Positions 1 to 8,996 of a stretch of DNA of 64,000 bases are shown here, piece by piece; positions within the stretch are counted from its first letter, which is position 1, and each line of letters opens with the position of its first letter. The notes under the pieces were generated by a model. The model made no database searches, was not told the DNA's origin, and was given only the letters and a program-made list of their open reading frames with translations. Origin of the DNA: B46-G9 sp964548365 (GTDB lineage: Bacteria; Desulfobacterota; DSM-4660; Desulfatiglandales; Desulfatiglandaceae); assembly GCA_964548365.1 (NCBI GenBank), contig CAZJRD010000001.1, forward strand, positions 117,169 through 181,168, written 5' to 3'. Both the position numbers and the translations under genes were made by a program.

Positions 1-331
1 TTGCCGCAACAAAATCTCCTTCCCCTTCTTCCAGGCCCTGGATCAGGCCCTCCCAGGTGGGCGTTACTACCGCAAGATCCACATCCAGATAATCGCTGAA
101 GGCCTTGGCAAGGTCGTATTCAAATCCCATGGGTTCTCCCCGGTATACATAGTAGCAATGGGCATTATTCCTAGTGAGAACAGTGATTTTCCCGGACGCT
201 CGTATGCTCTCCAGTGCATCTTCCCTGGCGGAGGAGGAGAGGAACAGAGAACCCATAAGAATAGTGGTGAGGAGCAGGAGACGAAACACGCCCAGGCACG
301 TCACATTTATTTTTGTGAAGTTCATCTTCAT
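1..331 (-). CDS. Periplasmic solute-binding (MltF/SBP family 3-like) protein, N-terminal part
   Basis: The gene runs off the left edge; about 110 residues are visible. The product starts with a basic, hydrophobic signal peptide (MKMNFTKINV, then a Leu-rich core ending near LSSSA). It continues as a family-3 extracellular solute-binding domain: a short strand (GKITVLTRNN), the motif GEPMGFEYDLAKAFSDYL and then WEGLIQGLEEGEGDFVAA. This matches the first lobe of amino-acid ABC binding proteins and of the lytic transglycosylase MltF. The missing C-terminus would decide between them. The second ATG, two codons in, is an equally possible start. It lies 103 bp downstream of the next minus-strand gene, so co-transcription is possible. 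Confidence 0.75.
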   Translation of the reverse strand, partial: MKMNFTKINVTCLGVFRLLLLTTILMGSLFLSSSAREDALESIRASGKITVLTRNNAHCYYVYRGEPMGFEYDLAKAFSDYLDVDLAVVTPTWEGLIQGLEEGEGDFVAA

Positions 332-434
332 TTCAGTGTCTGCAGCACAGTTGGGGAAATGCTTGGAGCAGTCATTCCCATCTACCAGTCTGATGCATAC
401 TGCTGTTAGCTATCATTCAATATAACATAAAGGA

Positions 435-1313
435 CTACTTCACAGCAAGTTTCGTGCCTCTCAGCCAAATGAGCCGCAGCATGTTGATCGGATTCACCGG
501 AGGAGGGAGCGCACTGCAAGGGGCCTCAGGAACTTTTAGTTGACCCAAGCGGAAAAGGGTCACCCTCTTGCCTTCCTTCTTTCCCTGTTTCAAAAACTGA
601 CAGACCATATTTATAAAAAGGTCCCTCGGAAAAACTCCCTTCACCGTGGTGGGACCTGCATTTCGCAACCCATCCCGGATAATCGTGGCGCAGTTGCGGG
701 TGAACAGGTTGAAATGGGGATAATACCCCGGTTTTTTCGGGTCCTCGGCAGTATTCAATATCTTTTCAAGTTCATGATGGTAATAGGCCGACAGGAGGTC
801 CGTGGACAAGCCTTCAATAGACAACACATGAACAGTGCGCATAAACAGACGACCAAACTTGTCATAATAGGCCTTTCCGTCCTCATCAACATGATATTTT
901 CCAAGCTCTGGATGAGGAGCAAATTCCCCGAGAGCGGGCCGGTACAAGTATTCTTCCGGTGTCATGACCTCATTTTCGTTCATGAGATGGGAATAATTGA
1001 AGACCTCTCCATTCACATTGATCGAGATATGCCCCAGGAGGGAGGCCGGGTATTTTCTGAGGCGTTCATCAAAATAGACCTCCACAAAAGGATTTTTCGG
1101 CATCTCCTCATCCGGCCATGCAAGGATAAGGGGCCTCCCGGTTTCATAATCCACCTGGGGAAGATTCCTGGCGCAGACCTTTCGCCCCAGCCAGTGGGTA
1201 ACGTAACCCTTCCAGATTCTTTCAGAATTAAAAAAGCGCTCTCCGTCGCGGCCCTGGAGAAATATCTGCCCGTCCTCCCGACACAATACCCCCTTTACTA
1301 TGCCCGTGCTCAT
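435..1313 (-). CDS. Uncharacterised protein, possible permuted papain-like fold
   Basis: This 292-aa protein is not recognised with confidence. Residues 1-70 are strand-rich and may form a small OB/SH3-like domain. Residues 90-220 hold a His in LLGHISINVNG (H95) and an Asn-Cys pair in NLFTRNCATIIRDGL (C208). That order, His first and a late NC before a helix, is what DUF4105 and other permuted NlpC/papain-like proteins show, so a cysteine peptidase or amidase-like role is possible but inferred. No signal peptide or membrane segment is visible. An AAAGGAGG sits about 17 nt upstream of the ATG, further than usual, so the start is not certain. Confidence 0.6.
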   Translation of the reverse strand: MSTGIVKGVLCREDGQIFLQGRDGERFFNSERIWKGYVTHWLGRKVCARNLPQVDYETGRPLILAWPDEEMPKNPFVEVYFDERLRKYPASLLGHISINVNGEVFNYSHLMNENEVMTPEEYLYRPALGEFAPHPELGKYHVDEDGKAYYDKFGRLFMRTVHVLSIEGLSTDLLSAYYHHELEKILNTAEDPKKPGYYPHFNLFTRNCATIIRDGLRNAGPTTVKGVFPRDLFINMVCQFLKQGKKEGKRVTLFRLGQLKVPEAPCSALPPPVNPINMLRLIWLRGTKLAVK

Positions 1314-1499
1314 AAATGCGCTATCATCCTCCTTTCAAGTAGATGGCCATTATCACAGGAAAAATCCTCACATGCAAGCGGCGGTGAGTTGACACCGGGC
1401 TGTGTCTCGTATATCCTCATAATCATTGGATCAATTGAGAGCGATCTTCTTTGCTCACATCACATGATTGCATGACGTACCCGAAAGAGAGAAAAAGAA

Positions 1500-2327
1500 A
1501 TGGAGAGATTATCTGACATAGTGATCCTGGTAAAGGGGGGTGGAGACCTCGCTACAGGTGTGGCATGGCGGCTTCACCACTGCGGATTCAAGGTGTTGGT
1601 CACGGAAACCGAAACACCTATGGCCGTCCGCAGAAAGGTGTCTTTTTGTGAGGCGGTTTATGACGGCGCAACAGAGGTGGAAGGTGTGGAAGCATTGCTC
1701 ATTCAATCGCCTGAAGATGCCGAAGGGGTCTGGAAGCAGAACCGTATCCCGGTAATCGTGGATCCTTCCTGCAACTGCAGAAATGGGGTTAAGCCGTCGG
1801 CGCTGATTGATGCCACGCTCGCGAAAAAGAACCTGGGTACTTCCATCAAGGACGCACCCCTGGTCATTGCCCTCGGCCCGGGCTTTGAGGCGGGAATCGA
1901 CGCCCACTTCGTTGTTGAAACAAACCGGGGGCACCGGCTCGGGAGGCTGATCATGGAAGGCTCTGCAGAGCCGAACACGGGAGTCCCCGGTTCAGTCCTG
2001 GGACACACCTCGGACAGGGTGCTTCGCGCGCCGGCGGACGGCGTCTGGCAAAACCGACTGGACATCGGGGACACGGTCCGGGAAGGCAACCTGGTGGGTG
2101 ATGTGGAAGGCAAACCGGTGATAGCGTCTATCGATGGAATCATACGAGGGCTCATTCACCCTGGGATACCGGTCACCAAAGGCCTCAAAATTGGAGACAT
2201 TGATCCCCGTCCGCAGCGGGAAAACTGCTTCACCATCTCCGAAAAGGCCCTTTCAATCGCGGGAGGGGTGCTGGAGGGAATACTGCGAGTTTACGGCGCC
2301 TCAAGGGAGACCGACCAGTGCAAATAA
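1500..2327 (+). CDS. yqeB: YqeB/EF2563-family selenium-dependent molybdenum hydroxylase accessory protein
   Basis: This 275-aa protein opens with a nucleotide-binding-like segment (VKGGGDLATGVAWRLHHCGF) followed by TETPMAVRRKVSFCEAVYDG, the signature of the YqeB/EF2563 family. The family is found with selenium-dependent molybdenum hydroxylases and is thought to act in maturation of their cofactor; the exact reaction is unknown. The C-terminal half (about 170-230) has a biotinyl/lipoyl-like beta-rich stretch (LRAPADGVW, GIIRGLIHPG). Length is normal for the family. It overlaps the next gene by 10 bp, so the two are translationally linked. No Mo hydroxylase is visible in this window. Confidence 0.85.
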   Translation: MERLSDIVILVKGGGDLATGVAWRLHHCGFKVLVTETETPMAVRRKVSFCEAVYDGATEVEGVEALLIQSPEDAEGVWKQNRIPVIVDPSCNCRNGVKPSALIDATLAKKNLGTSIKDAPLVIALGPGFEAGIDAHFVVETNRGHRLGRLIMEGSAEPNTGVPGSVLGHTSDRVLRAPADGVWQNRLDIGDTVREGNLVGDVEGKPVIASIDGIIRGLIHPGIPVTKGLKIGDIDPRPQRENCFTISEKALSIAGGVLEGILRVYGASRETDQCK

Positions 2328-3196
2328 GTTCAGAATTAACCGGTACCCCACTCAAGGAGTTTGTGACCAACATATCCTGGCGGCGTACCACCAACTATGC
2401 TGCGGCAGTCCACGATTCAAACCCGAGCTATTTCGATGAGGACCGCCCGGATGGCCTCGTTGCACCTCCCATGTTCACTGCAGCCCTCACCTGGCCTATC
2501 ATGGAACGTCTATGGGAATTTATTGAGCTTGATCACTTTCCGCGCGAGATACTGGCCACTCAGGTTCATTACAGCGAACACCTCCACTTCCATGCTCCCC
2601 TTCGGCCGGGGAACCAGGTACGAATCAAGGGGAAAATAGCAGCCATCTTACCCCACAGGGCGGGCACCCACATGGTCATAAGGTTGGATGCCCAGGATCA
2701 AAATGGAACGCCCCTGTTTACGGAACACATCGGAGGCATGATGCGAGGCGTCCGGTGCACTGACCAGGGTTCAGGGAAAGAAACATTGCCTGAAGTTCCT
2801 GAATCTGTTGATGCGGCAGAGCCCATCTGGAGTCAGCAGGTTCATATTGATCCTTTCCTCACCTACATTTATGACGGCTGCTCAGACATTGTTTTTCCCA
2901 TTCACACCTCCCCCAAATTTGCCCAGCAGGTGGGTTTGCCGGGAATCATTCTCCAGGGCACGGCTACCCTGGCTCTTGCAACACGCGAGATTGTCAATAG
3001 AAATGCCGGTGGGGCCCCTTCCAGACTCCAAGATCTTTCCTGCCGTTTTACGGACATGGTTATCCCGGGCACAAAAATCACGATCCAGCTTCTCAATTCC
3101 GCAGAAAGAAAAGGATATACAGAGCTCTTTTTTCAGGTCCTGAACAGTCAAGGGCAAAAGGCCTTGAACAAAGGATACGCAAGAATAGGTGTTTAA
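2318..3196 (+). CDS. MaoC-like double hotdog hydratase/dehydratase-type protein
   Basis: This 292-aa protein looks like two tandem hotdog domains of the MaoC/FAS1A type. The first half (about 10-150) carries YAAAVHDSNPSYFDE and APPMFTAAL, the usual N-terminal MaoC pattern. The second half (about 170-290) has FPIHTSPKFAQQVGLPGIILQGTATLAL, resembling the hydratase-2 region, although the Asp-x4-His dyad is replaced here by PIHTSPKFA. It would hydrate or dehydrate an acyl-CoA. Its start overlaps yqeB by 10 bp and the acyl-CoA synthetase follows after 39 bp, so the three genes look like one operon. The substrate cannot be read from the sequence. Confidence 0.8.
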   Translation: MQISSELTGTPLKEFVTNISWRRTTNYAAAVHDSNPSYFDEDRPDGLVAPPMFTAALTWPIMERLWEFIELDHFPREILATQVHYSEHLHFHAPLRPGNQVRIKGKIAAILPHRAGTHMVIRLDAQDQNGTPLFTEHIGGMMRGVRCTDQGSGKETLPEVPESVDAAEPIWSQQVHIDPFLTYIYDGCSDIVFPIHTSPKFAQQVGLPGIILQGTATLALATREIVNRNAGGAPSRLQDLSCRFTDMVIPGTKITIQLLNSAERKGYTELFFQVLNSQGQKALNKGYARIGV

Positions 3197-3235
3197 TCGT
3201 TCCTGAAAAAACCTACTTCGCTGGGAGGTATCGCA

Positions 3236-4831
3236 ATGACATGGAAAGCCTTAGACCAAACCTGGCATTATGTTGAAAAATGGGCCGTGGAGCATCCGGA
3301 TAAAGAGGCCCTTGTCTTTGGGGAAGAACGCCTTACCTGGATGGATTTCAAGAAGAAGATGGACCTGATCGCCAAGGCATACCTTGACATCGGAGTCCAG
3401 AAAGGAGACAGGATTGCGTTCCTGGCTATGGCGCGCAATGAATTCCTCACCACCTATATGGCGGCAGGAAAAGTGGGAGCTATATGGCTTGGTTTGAATC
3501 CCAAATTCACCCTTGATGAACTGCGTTACCAATTAAATGACAGCCGACCGGTTATATTGATCACGCTTCGCAACTTCATGGACAATGATCTTTCGGAAAA
3601 CACCAAAACGCTCATGGAGGAGTGCCCCTTCTTGAAAAAAGTCCTGGTTATGGGAGAGCCGTTTGAGGGCGCAGAGAACTTCAACGATTTTGTCTCGAGT
3701 CCGCGCCATGAACTGGATGATGCGCTGAACAAGAGATCCGCTGAGGTAAAAAAAGATGACCGAGCGTTGCTCATGTATACTTCAGGTTCCACAGGAAAAC
3801 CAAAGGGGGTCGTCCACACCCATAACAGCATTGTTGAAAACATAAAGGTCGAGGTCGATAAATTTCATTTCCATGAAAATACAAAGGGGCTGCTCCATTT
3901 TCCCATCAACCATGTGGCCGCAGATGTGGAAATCGGTTTCGGATGCATCATGAGCGGAGGATCTCTCATCCTGATGGACAGTTTTGATCCGCTCTCATCA
4001 ATTAAAATGGTAGAAAAAGAGCGTATCACCATGCTCGGACAGGTGCCCGTGATGTTCCTGCTCCAGATGAAGCAGCCGGATTTCAGGACTGCTGATCTGA
4101 GCAGTGTGGAATACTTCATCTGGGCCGGAGCTGCAGCCCCAAAATTGATGATTGATGTGTTGAATGCCATATGCCAGAAGATCGGAGCGAGTCTCATTAC
4201 GGGATATGGCAGTACGGAGGTTTGCGGCTTTGTGACCTATACTGAAAAAGGCGATGATCCTGACACCCTCATAAAGACGGCAGGAAAAATCGCAGATCCT
4301 TTTGAGATGAGAATTGTCGATGACGAGCGGAATGAACTCCCTGACGGTCAGGTAGGTGAAATTGCAGTGAGAGGGCCGTTCCTTTTCAAAGAATACCTGA
4401 ACATGCCCGAGGAGACAGCTAAGGTCATTGATAAAGAGGACTGGTATTTCACCAACGACCTGGCCTTCAAAGACGATCGTGGGTATATTCACATTACGGG
4501 TCGCAAGTCAGAGATGTTTAAGACCGGTGGAGAAAACGTGTTTCCCCGCGAGGTGGAAGAGGTCCTGGAGGGGCACGCAAGCGTGCTTTTTGCCGCGGTG
4601 ATCGGTGTTCCGGACGACGTCTTCCAGGAGGTGGGCTGGGCATTCATCATGCTCCAGCCCGGGAAAGAAGTTGCGGAAGAGGAACTGCAGGCGCTGTGTA
4701 AAACGAAACTTGCAAATTTCAAAATACCCAAGAGATACTTTATCCGCCCGATTCTCCCCCTCCTTCCCAGCGGAAAGGTAAATAAGGTAGCGCTCAAGAA
4801 AGAAATAGAATCCATTTCAGGATCGGCTTAG
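3236..4831 (+). CDS. AMP-forming acyl-CoA synthetase
   Basis: This 531-aa ANL-superfamily enzyme forms an acyl-AMP and then an acyl-CoA. The P-loop-like A3 motif is YTSGSTGKPKG (about residue 180), A5 is TGYGSTEVCGF (about 322), A7 is WYFTNDLAFKDDRGY and the A8 hinge is GRKSEMFKTGGENVFPREVE. The A10 lysine lies in LPSGKVNK near the C-terminus. A7 has TNDLA where TGDLA is usual. The start has a GGGAGG 8 nt upstream. It follows the MaoC gene and probably supplies its acyl-CoA substrate. It converges with the acyl-CoA dehydrogenase gene, whose stop is only 31 bp away. Confidence 0.9.
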   Translation: MTWKALDQTWHYVEKWAVEHPDKEALVFGEERLTWMDFKKKMDLIAKAYLDIGVQKGDRIAFLAMARNEFLTTYMAAGKVGAIWLGLNPKFTLDELRYQLNDSRPVILITLRNFMDNDLSENTKTLMEECPFLKKVLVMGEPFEGAENFNDFVSSPRHELDDALNKRSAEVKKDDRALLMYTSGSTGKPKGVVHTHNSIVENIKVEVDKFHFHENTKGLLHFPINHVAADVEIGFGCIMSGGSLILMDSFDPLSSIKMVEKERITMLGQVPVMFLLQMKQPDFRTADLSSVEYFIWAGAAAPKLMIDVLNAICQKIGASLITGYGSTEVCGFVTYTEKGDDPDTLIKTAGKIADPFEMRIVDDERNELPDGQVGEIAVRGPFLFKEYLNMPEETAKVIDKEDWYFTNDLAFKDDRGYIHITGRKSEMFKTGGENVFPREVEEVLEGHASVLFAAVIGVPDDVFQEVGWAFIMLQPGKEVAEEELQALCKTKLANFKIPKRYFIRPILPLLPSGKVNKVALKKEIESISGSA

Positions 4832-4862
4832 CCCAAACCTGGAATAAGCAAAGGGACCACAT

Positions 4863-6728
4863 TTACGATGCGAAGCTCTCTTCTGGCATGTCCATGACGG
4901 ACATATCCTCGCTCTTGATGGCCTTGGCCGCGGCCTCCACTTCAGGAAGCACGTTCTTGATAAAGTACCTGGCGCTGAAGATCTTGCCCGTGTAGAAGGC
5001 TCCGTCTTTGCTTTCTTTCACGAACCTATTCAACGCGGTCTGGTCAGCCCGGTCCACGCCTCTTTCCTTCACCAGGGCATCCAGCTTTTCATTTGCCACG
5101 CCCGCTTCCCACAGCAAAAGCCACCCCGCCACCACCTTTCCCATCATCATAAGAAAAGGATAGGCATTGGAGATGGGAAGCAGAAAATTTCCTTCTCCCG
5201 CTGATTGGGCAAAAAACAATCCCATTTCTCCGAGGGTATTGGCCGCGCCCTGGACATCGTTCGCCAGATCTGCGAGGCGATCCTCTCCTTTATACCTGCT
5301 GACCGTTTTCCCTATCTCCCCCAGCAGGGCCATGAACGAGGCTCCGTTCTTGCGGGGGAGCTTCCGACCCACCAGGTCCAGGGCCTGTATGCCGCTGGTG
5401 CCTTCATAGATGGAAGCAATCTTCTCATCGCGCATGATCTGCTCTACCGGATATTCAGAGCAGTAACCGTACCCCCCGTATACCTGGATCGCCGTCTCAG
5501 TCACCCTGAACCCTGTATCCGAGTTGTACGCCTTGCAAATAGGGGTCAGCACTTCCAGGATTCCCCTCCACTTTTCCTTCTTGGCCTCATCTTCTTCGCT
5601 CACCTCCCGGTCAACGCACAGGGACGCATAATAGAGCAGTGCCCGCATACTCTCCACATTGGATTTCATCCAAAGAAGCATTCGTCGAACATCCGGGTGC
5701 TGGATGATGGGAACCCGTGGTGCCTGGGGGTCCTTGAATGGGGTGATTGAAGATCCTTGCAGCCTCTCTTTTGCATATTGAAGCGCATGCAGATACGCCA
5801 CGGACGCACTGGATTCACCCTGGAGCCCTACCCCGATGCGTGCCTCGTTCATCATCTGGAACATGATCTTCATGCCCTGTCGCTCTTCCCCCAGGAGTTC
5901 CGCGTAGCAGTCCCCGTTGTCTCCAAAATTCAACAAACAGGTAGCACTGCCATGGATTCCCATCTTTTCTTCAATATTGGCCACCTCAAAATCATTTCGC
6001 CTGCCCAGGCTCCCGTCCTCGTTGACCAGGTATTTGGGGACAAGAAAGATCGAGATGCCCTTTGTGCCTGGGGGATCTCCCTCTATCCGGGCCAGCACGG
6101 GATGGATGATATTCCCGGTGAGATCATGGTCGCCGGAGGTGATGAAGATCTTTGTTCCCTGGAGCCTGAAGGTGCCGTCCGGCCGGCGCACCGCCTTGCT
6201 GCTCAAGTTACCGACGTCAGACCCGGCGTTCGGCTCGGTGAGGCACATGGTGCCAGCCCATTCGCCGGCGATCATTTTCTCAAGGTATTTATTCTTCTGT
6301 TCTTCTGTCCCGTAGGTCTCAATAAGGTGCGCAGCTCCCTCACTCAGGCCAGGATAGGAAAGAAACGCAAAATTGTGCACGAACCAGTCCTTTGCTGCCA
6401 GGGACATTACATACGGCAGGCCCTGTCCGCCATTATCTTGGGAATTGCACATAGCGCCCCAGCCCCCTTCACAATAGAGCTTATAACACCGGTGAAAGGA
6501 CTTCGGCACAAACACCTGTCCGCCTTCAAGCCTGCACCCTTCCCGGTCCCCGTCGACCAGCGTGGGGAAAACCTCATTGACTGCGAGCTTCTGGGCCTCA
6601 GCAAGGATCATCTCAAACAACTCCCTGGAGAATTCCTGATACCTCGGTTTCTCACAAAGGCTATCCACTTCAAGCATTTCAAAAAGGACAAATTTCTGAT
6701 CCCGTTCATCCAGGATTTGGTTCGCCAT
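4863..6728 (-). CDS. Acyl-CoA dehydrogenase, large (about 600 aa) class
   Basis: This 621-aa flavoprotein matches the long ACAD class that includes DmdC-like enzymes, with an extra C-terminal domain. Seen: MCLTEPNAGSDVGNLSSKA (FAD and substrate contact), LQGTKIFITSGDHDLTGN, YGGYGYCSEYPVEQIMRDEK, then IYEGTSGIQ with the catalytic Glu. The C-terminal 130 residues fit the extra helical domain. The frame is open further upstream to 6776, but the ATG at 6728 has an AGGAGG at ideal spacing and begins MANQILDERDQKF, so it is preferred. It oxidises an acyl-CoA to the enoyl-CoA. The nitroreductase gene lies just upstream on the same strand. Confidence 0.92.
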   Translation of the reverse strand: MANQILDERDQKFVLFEMLEVDSLCEKPRYQEFSRELFEMILAEAQKLAVNEVFPTLVDGDREGCRLEGGQVFVPKSFHRCYKLYCEGGWGAMCNSQDNGGQGLPYVMSLAAKDWFVHNFAFLSYPGLSEGAAHLIETYGTEEQKNKYLEKMIAGEWAGTMCLTEPNAGSDVGNLSSKAVRRPDGTFRLQGTKIFITSGDHDLTGNIIHPVLARIEGDPPGTKGISIFLVPKYLVNEDGSLGRRNDFEVANIEEKMGIHGSATCLLNFGDNGDCYAELLGEERQGMKIMFQMMNEARIGVGLQGESSASVAYLHALQYAKERLQGSSITPFKDPQAPRVPIIQHPDVRRMLLWMKSNVESMRALLYYASLCVDREVSEEDEAKKEKWRGILEVLTPICKAYNSDTGFRVTETAIQVYGGYGYCSEYPVEQIMRDEKIASIYEGTSGIQALDLVGRKLPRKNGASFMALLGEIGKTVSRYKGEDRLADLANDVQGAANTLGEMGLFFAQSAGEGNFLLPISNAYPFLMMMGKVVAGWLLLWEAGVANEKLDALVKERGVDRADQTALNRFVKESKDGAFYTGKIFSARYFIKNVLPEVEAAAKAIKSEDMSVMDMPEESFAS

Positions 6729-6784
6729 GGTGAGCCTCCTTTCTTCGTTATTGTGCATCCGGGGCCGGCATCTCATACGCCGAT

Positions 6785-7315
6785 CTACTTTTCGCCGTAC
6801 CTGTTCCAGTGGGCCTTCCCGTATGCAAGGGTTTCCTTCCCGTGACCCGGTTTGTCTTCTGCCGGGTACCCGATGCCGACCATGGAAAGGACCTTCAGGC
6901 TTTCAGGCAGATTCAAGGCTTCCGCCAGGAATGCTTCGGCCGTTTTTGTGCTATCGTGCATCCTCTCACGGATCTGTATCCAGCAGCTCCCCAGGCCCAA
7001 TGATGCTGCGGTGAGATGAAGGATAATGGAAGCGATGGAGGCATCTTCGATCCACACGTCGGATTTACCCGGATCCGCGCAGATAACAACTCCCAAGGGA
7101 GCATTTTTCATAAATGCTGAGCCGTGCTCCTTGGCCCGGGAAAGCGTTTGAAGCATGTCCTTGTCGGTCACGACGATAAATTCCCAGGGGTTGTGTCCCA
7201 TGGACGAGGGGGACCGTAACGCTGCCTCGATGAGCGTGTCAATTATTTCAGGTTCTATCTTTTTCTCCTGAAACCTCCTGATACTCCTTCTTTTTTCCAA
7301 CACTGAAATCAACAT
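6785..7315 (-). CDS. Nitroreductase-family FMN protein
   Basis: This short 176-aa nitroreductase-fold protein begins with the family hallmark RRSIRRFQEKKIE, followed by ALRSPSSMGHNPWEFIVV (FMN contacts) and ends with VGIGYPAEDKPGHG. The middle segment IASIILHLTAASLGLGSCWIQI is typical. Such enzymes use FMN and NAD(P)H to reduce nitro compounds, quinones or enones; the true substrate is unknown. GGAGG precedes the ATG by a good distance. It lies between an LhgO-type oxidase upstream and the acyl-CoA dehydrogenase downstream, all on the minus strand with gaps of 56 bp, so it may be part of one transcript with them. Confidence 0.88.
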   Translation of the reverse strand: MLISVLEKRRSIRRFQEKKIEPEIIDTLIEAALRSPSSMGHNPWEFIVVTDKDMLQTLSRAKEHGSAFMKNAPLGVVICADPGKSDVWIEDASIASIILHLTAASLGLGSCWIQIRERMHDSTKTAEAFLAEALNLPESLKVLSMVGIGYPAEDKPGHGKETLAYGKAHWNRYGEK

Positions 7316-7371
7316 GAAAATCCTCCTCTCCAGGTAATTTCGTTCGATTCACCTTTTCTTGTTGGTTTGGT

Positions 7372-8529
7372 TCAGTTCATTTCATCAACCATGGTTTTCA
7401 CTTTCCGGGCAATGGCCAGTGCGGCGGTCAGTCCGGGGCTGTCAATGCCAAGGAGGTGAATAAGATTAGGGGCTGTTTCCTCATGCACAAAGACAAAATC
7501 CGGGTATTTTTTGAGCCTCGCCTGGAGTCCGGACTGGTGCCACGCGAGGTCTTCCTTTCTGATCCCAGGGAAAAAGGGGCGGACGGCCTGCACAAAAACA
7601 TCCACGTCAACAGTAGGACCTCCCGCTGTCTCGCGATTGTCCGCAGGGACCAGTTTGGGACCAACGGTCACCGTTGATCCGATGGAGGGCGGATAATCAA
7701 TACTTTCGAACGTGGGCGTTAAATGGATACCCACCGTGAAATGACGACCGGAGTGAGTGACCACTGCAGTTGGGGTTGGGTATACATTCTTTCCCCGGAT
7801 CTGTAATTCCGGCCGCCTGTTACCGTAAAAGCAGTACGTCTCTCCACGTACCGGGTCCAATTCGTACGGCGATCCGCTGTTGAAAAACCTTGCTACTCTG
7901 TCAGTGTCAATACCGCAGGCATTAATGACGATTCCGGCCTCAACGCTGTCTTCTTTCCCATCGGGATACCGAAGCTCCACCCGGATCGAATGACCATCCG
8001 TTGCAAGCCCGATGACCACGGTCCCGGTCAAGAATTGTACCCCGTTTTGATCTGCCAGGGTATGAAGGCGATAGACCAGCGTTGGAGGATCGACGATACC
8101 CGCTGAAGGCACCAAAAGTGCCGAACGGGCCCTCACATTGGGCTCCAGAGCCCTTACCTTTTCACCCGATATTTTTTCCAGCCCCGGAACACCATTTTTC
8201 CTGCCCTGTTCAAGATAGAAATCCAGCACCGCGTCTTCTTCTTCAGTGGTCGCAACCACCATCTTCCCGGTCTTTATGGCGGCAACCCTGTGGTCTTCAC
8301 AGAAATCGTAGAGCAATCGATTCCCTTCCACGCAGAGGGCTGCTTTCAAGGGCCGGGTCTCCTGGTCGTAATAGATGCCCGAATGAATAACGCCGGAATT
8401 ACGCGTGGATTGGTTTTCCCCAGTGGTTATGCCTGGGTTCTTTTCCAAGAGAAAAATGTCCTTGTAGGTTTTTGAAAGCTCCCAGGCAACGGCACATCCG
8501 ATAACTCCACCCCCAATGATTGCTATCAT
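7372..8529 (-). CDS. FAD-dependent L-2-hydroxyglutarate oxidase-like protein
   Basis: This 385-aa DAO-superfamily flavoprotein opens with a Rossmann motif (IAIIGGGVIGCAVAWELSK) and has STRNSGVIHSGIYYD, the signature of the L-2-hydroxyglutarate oxidase/dehydrogenase (LhgO) group. A late FAD-binding segment (HLLGIDSPGLTAALAIARKV) closes it. The ATG at 8529 overlaps the thioesterase stop codon as ATGA, which fixes the start and shows coupling; nine more codons upstream are open but less likely. It would oxidise a 2-hydroxyacid; the physiological acceptor is unknown. The substrate assignment rests on the motif only. Confidence 0.85.
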   Translation of the reverse strand: MIAIIGGGVIGCAVAWELSKTYKDIFLLEKNPGITTGENQSTRNSGVIHSGIYYDQETRPLKAALCVEGNRLLYDFCEDHRVAAIKTGKMVVATTEEEDAVLDFYLEQGRKNGVPGLEKISGEKVRALEPNVRARSALLVPSAGIVDPPTLVYRLHTLADQNGVQFLTGTVVIGLATDGHSIRVELRYPDGKEDSVEAGIVINACGIDTDRVARFFNSGSPYELDPVRGETYCFYGNRRPELQIRGKNVYPTPTAVVTHSGRHFTVGIHLTPTFESIDYPPSIGSTVTVGPKLVPADNRETAGGPTVDVDVFVQAVRPFFPGIRKEDLAWHQSGLQARLKKYPDFVFVHEETAPNLIHLLGIDSPGLTAALAIARKVKTMVDEMN

Positions 8530-8996
8530 GACGATACGCTCAACTGACGATCCCACGAATTGATCTTCTCCCGGGGAACGGCGATCAATGTCACCATGGC
8601 CTTTGCAACAAGAGTCTGTTCTTCGCCTCTGCTATCGAAAACTTCTGATTCCGCAACGATGACCTGGCTCCCTTCCCTGATGACTTTTGACCGGCAGACC
8701 AGGAAATCACCATGGGCGGGCTTGAGGAAATTGATCTTGAACTCGATGGTGAGGATTTGAAAGGATTCCTCGACCGTGGAAAATGCGGCATACCCCGCAG
8801 TATGATCCGCAATGGTCGCCATCACGCCCGCATGGATAAAACCGTCCTGTTGCCGGTGGTGGTTCTCAATTTGCACCTTTGACTGGAAACATCCCCTTCG
8901 AACCACCTCTCCCTTAAATTGGCAGTAGGCAATAAAACCCTTACAGAAATCCTTTGCCAGGTAGCTTTTTCTCTCTTCAGAAATATCTTTGGTCAT
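8526..8996 (-). CDS. PaaI-type hotdog thioesterase
   Basis: This 156-aa single hotdog-fold protein has GFIHAGVMATIADHTAGYAA, the conserved helix of PaaI-family acyl-CoA thioesterases with its usual Asp, followed by INFLKPAHGD. It probably hydrolyses acyl-CoA esters in the cytoplasm. The frame starts MTKDISEERKSYL after an AGAAGG. Its stop overlaps the start of the LhgO-like oxidase. It is the first gene of a probable minus-strand operon (thioesterase, oxidase, nitroreductase, acyl-CoA dehydrogenase), divergent from the GAF protein gene. Confidence 0.88.
   Translation of the reverse strand: MTKDISEERKSYLAKDFCKGFIAYCQFKGEVVRRGCFQSKVQIENHHRQQDGFIHAGVMATIADHTAGYAAFSTVEESFQILTIEFKINFLKPAHGDFLVCRSKVIREGSQVIVAESEVFDSRGEEQTLVAKAMVTLIAVPREKINSWDRQLSVSS

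Noticed and set aside
540..1475. A 311-codon plus-strand open frame
   Set aside because: It is antisense to the 292-aa gene, which has a ribosome site and domain-like composition.
5757..6845. A 362-codon plus-strand open frame
   Set aside because: It is antisense to the acyl-CoA dehydrogenase gene and has no recognisable domain or ribosome site.
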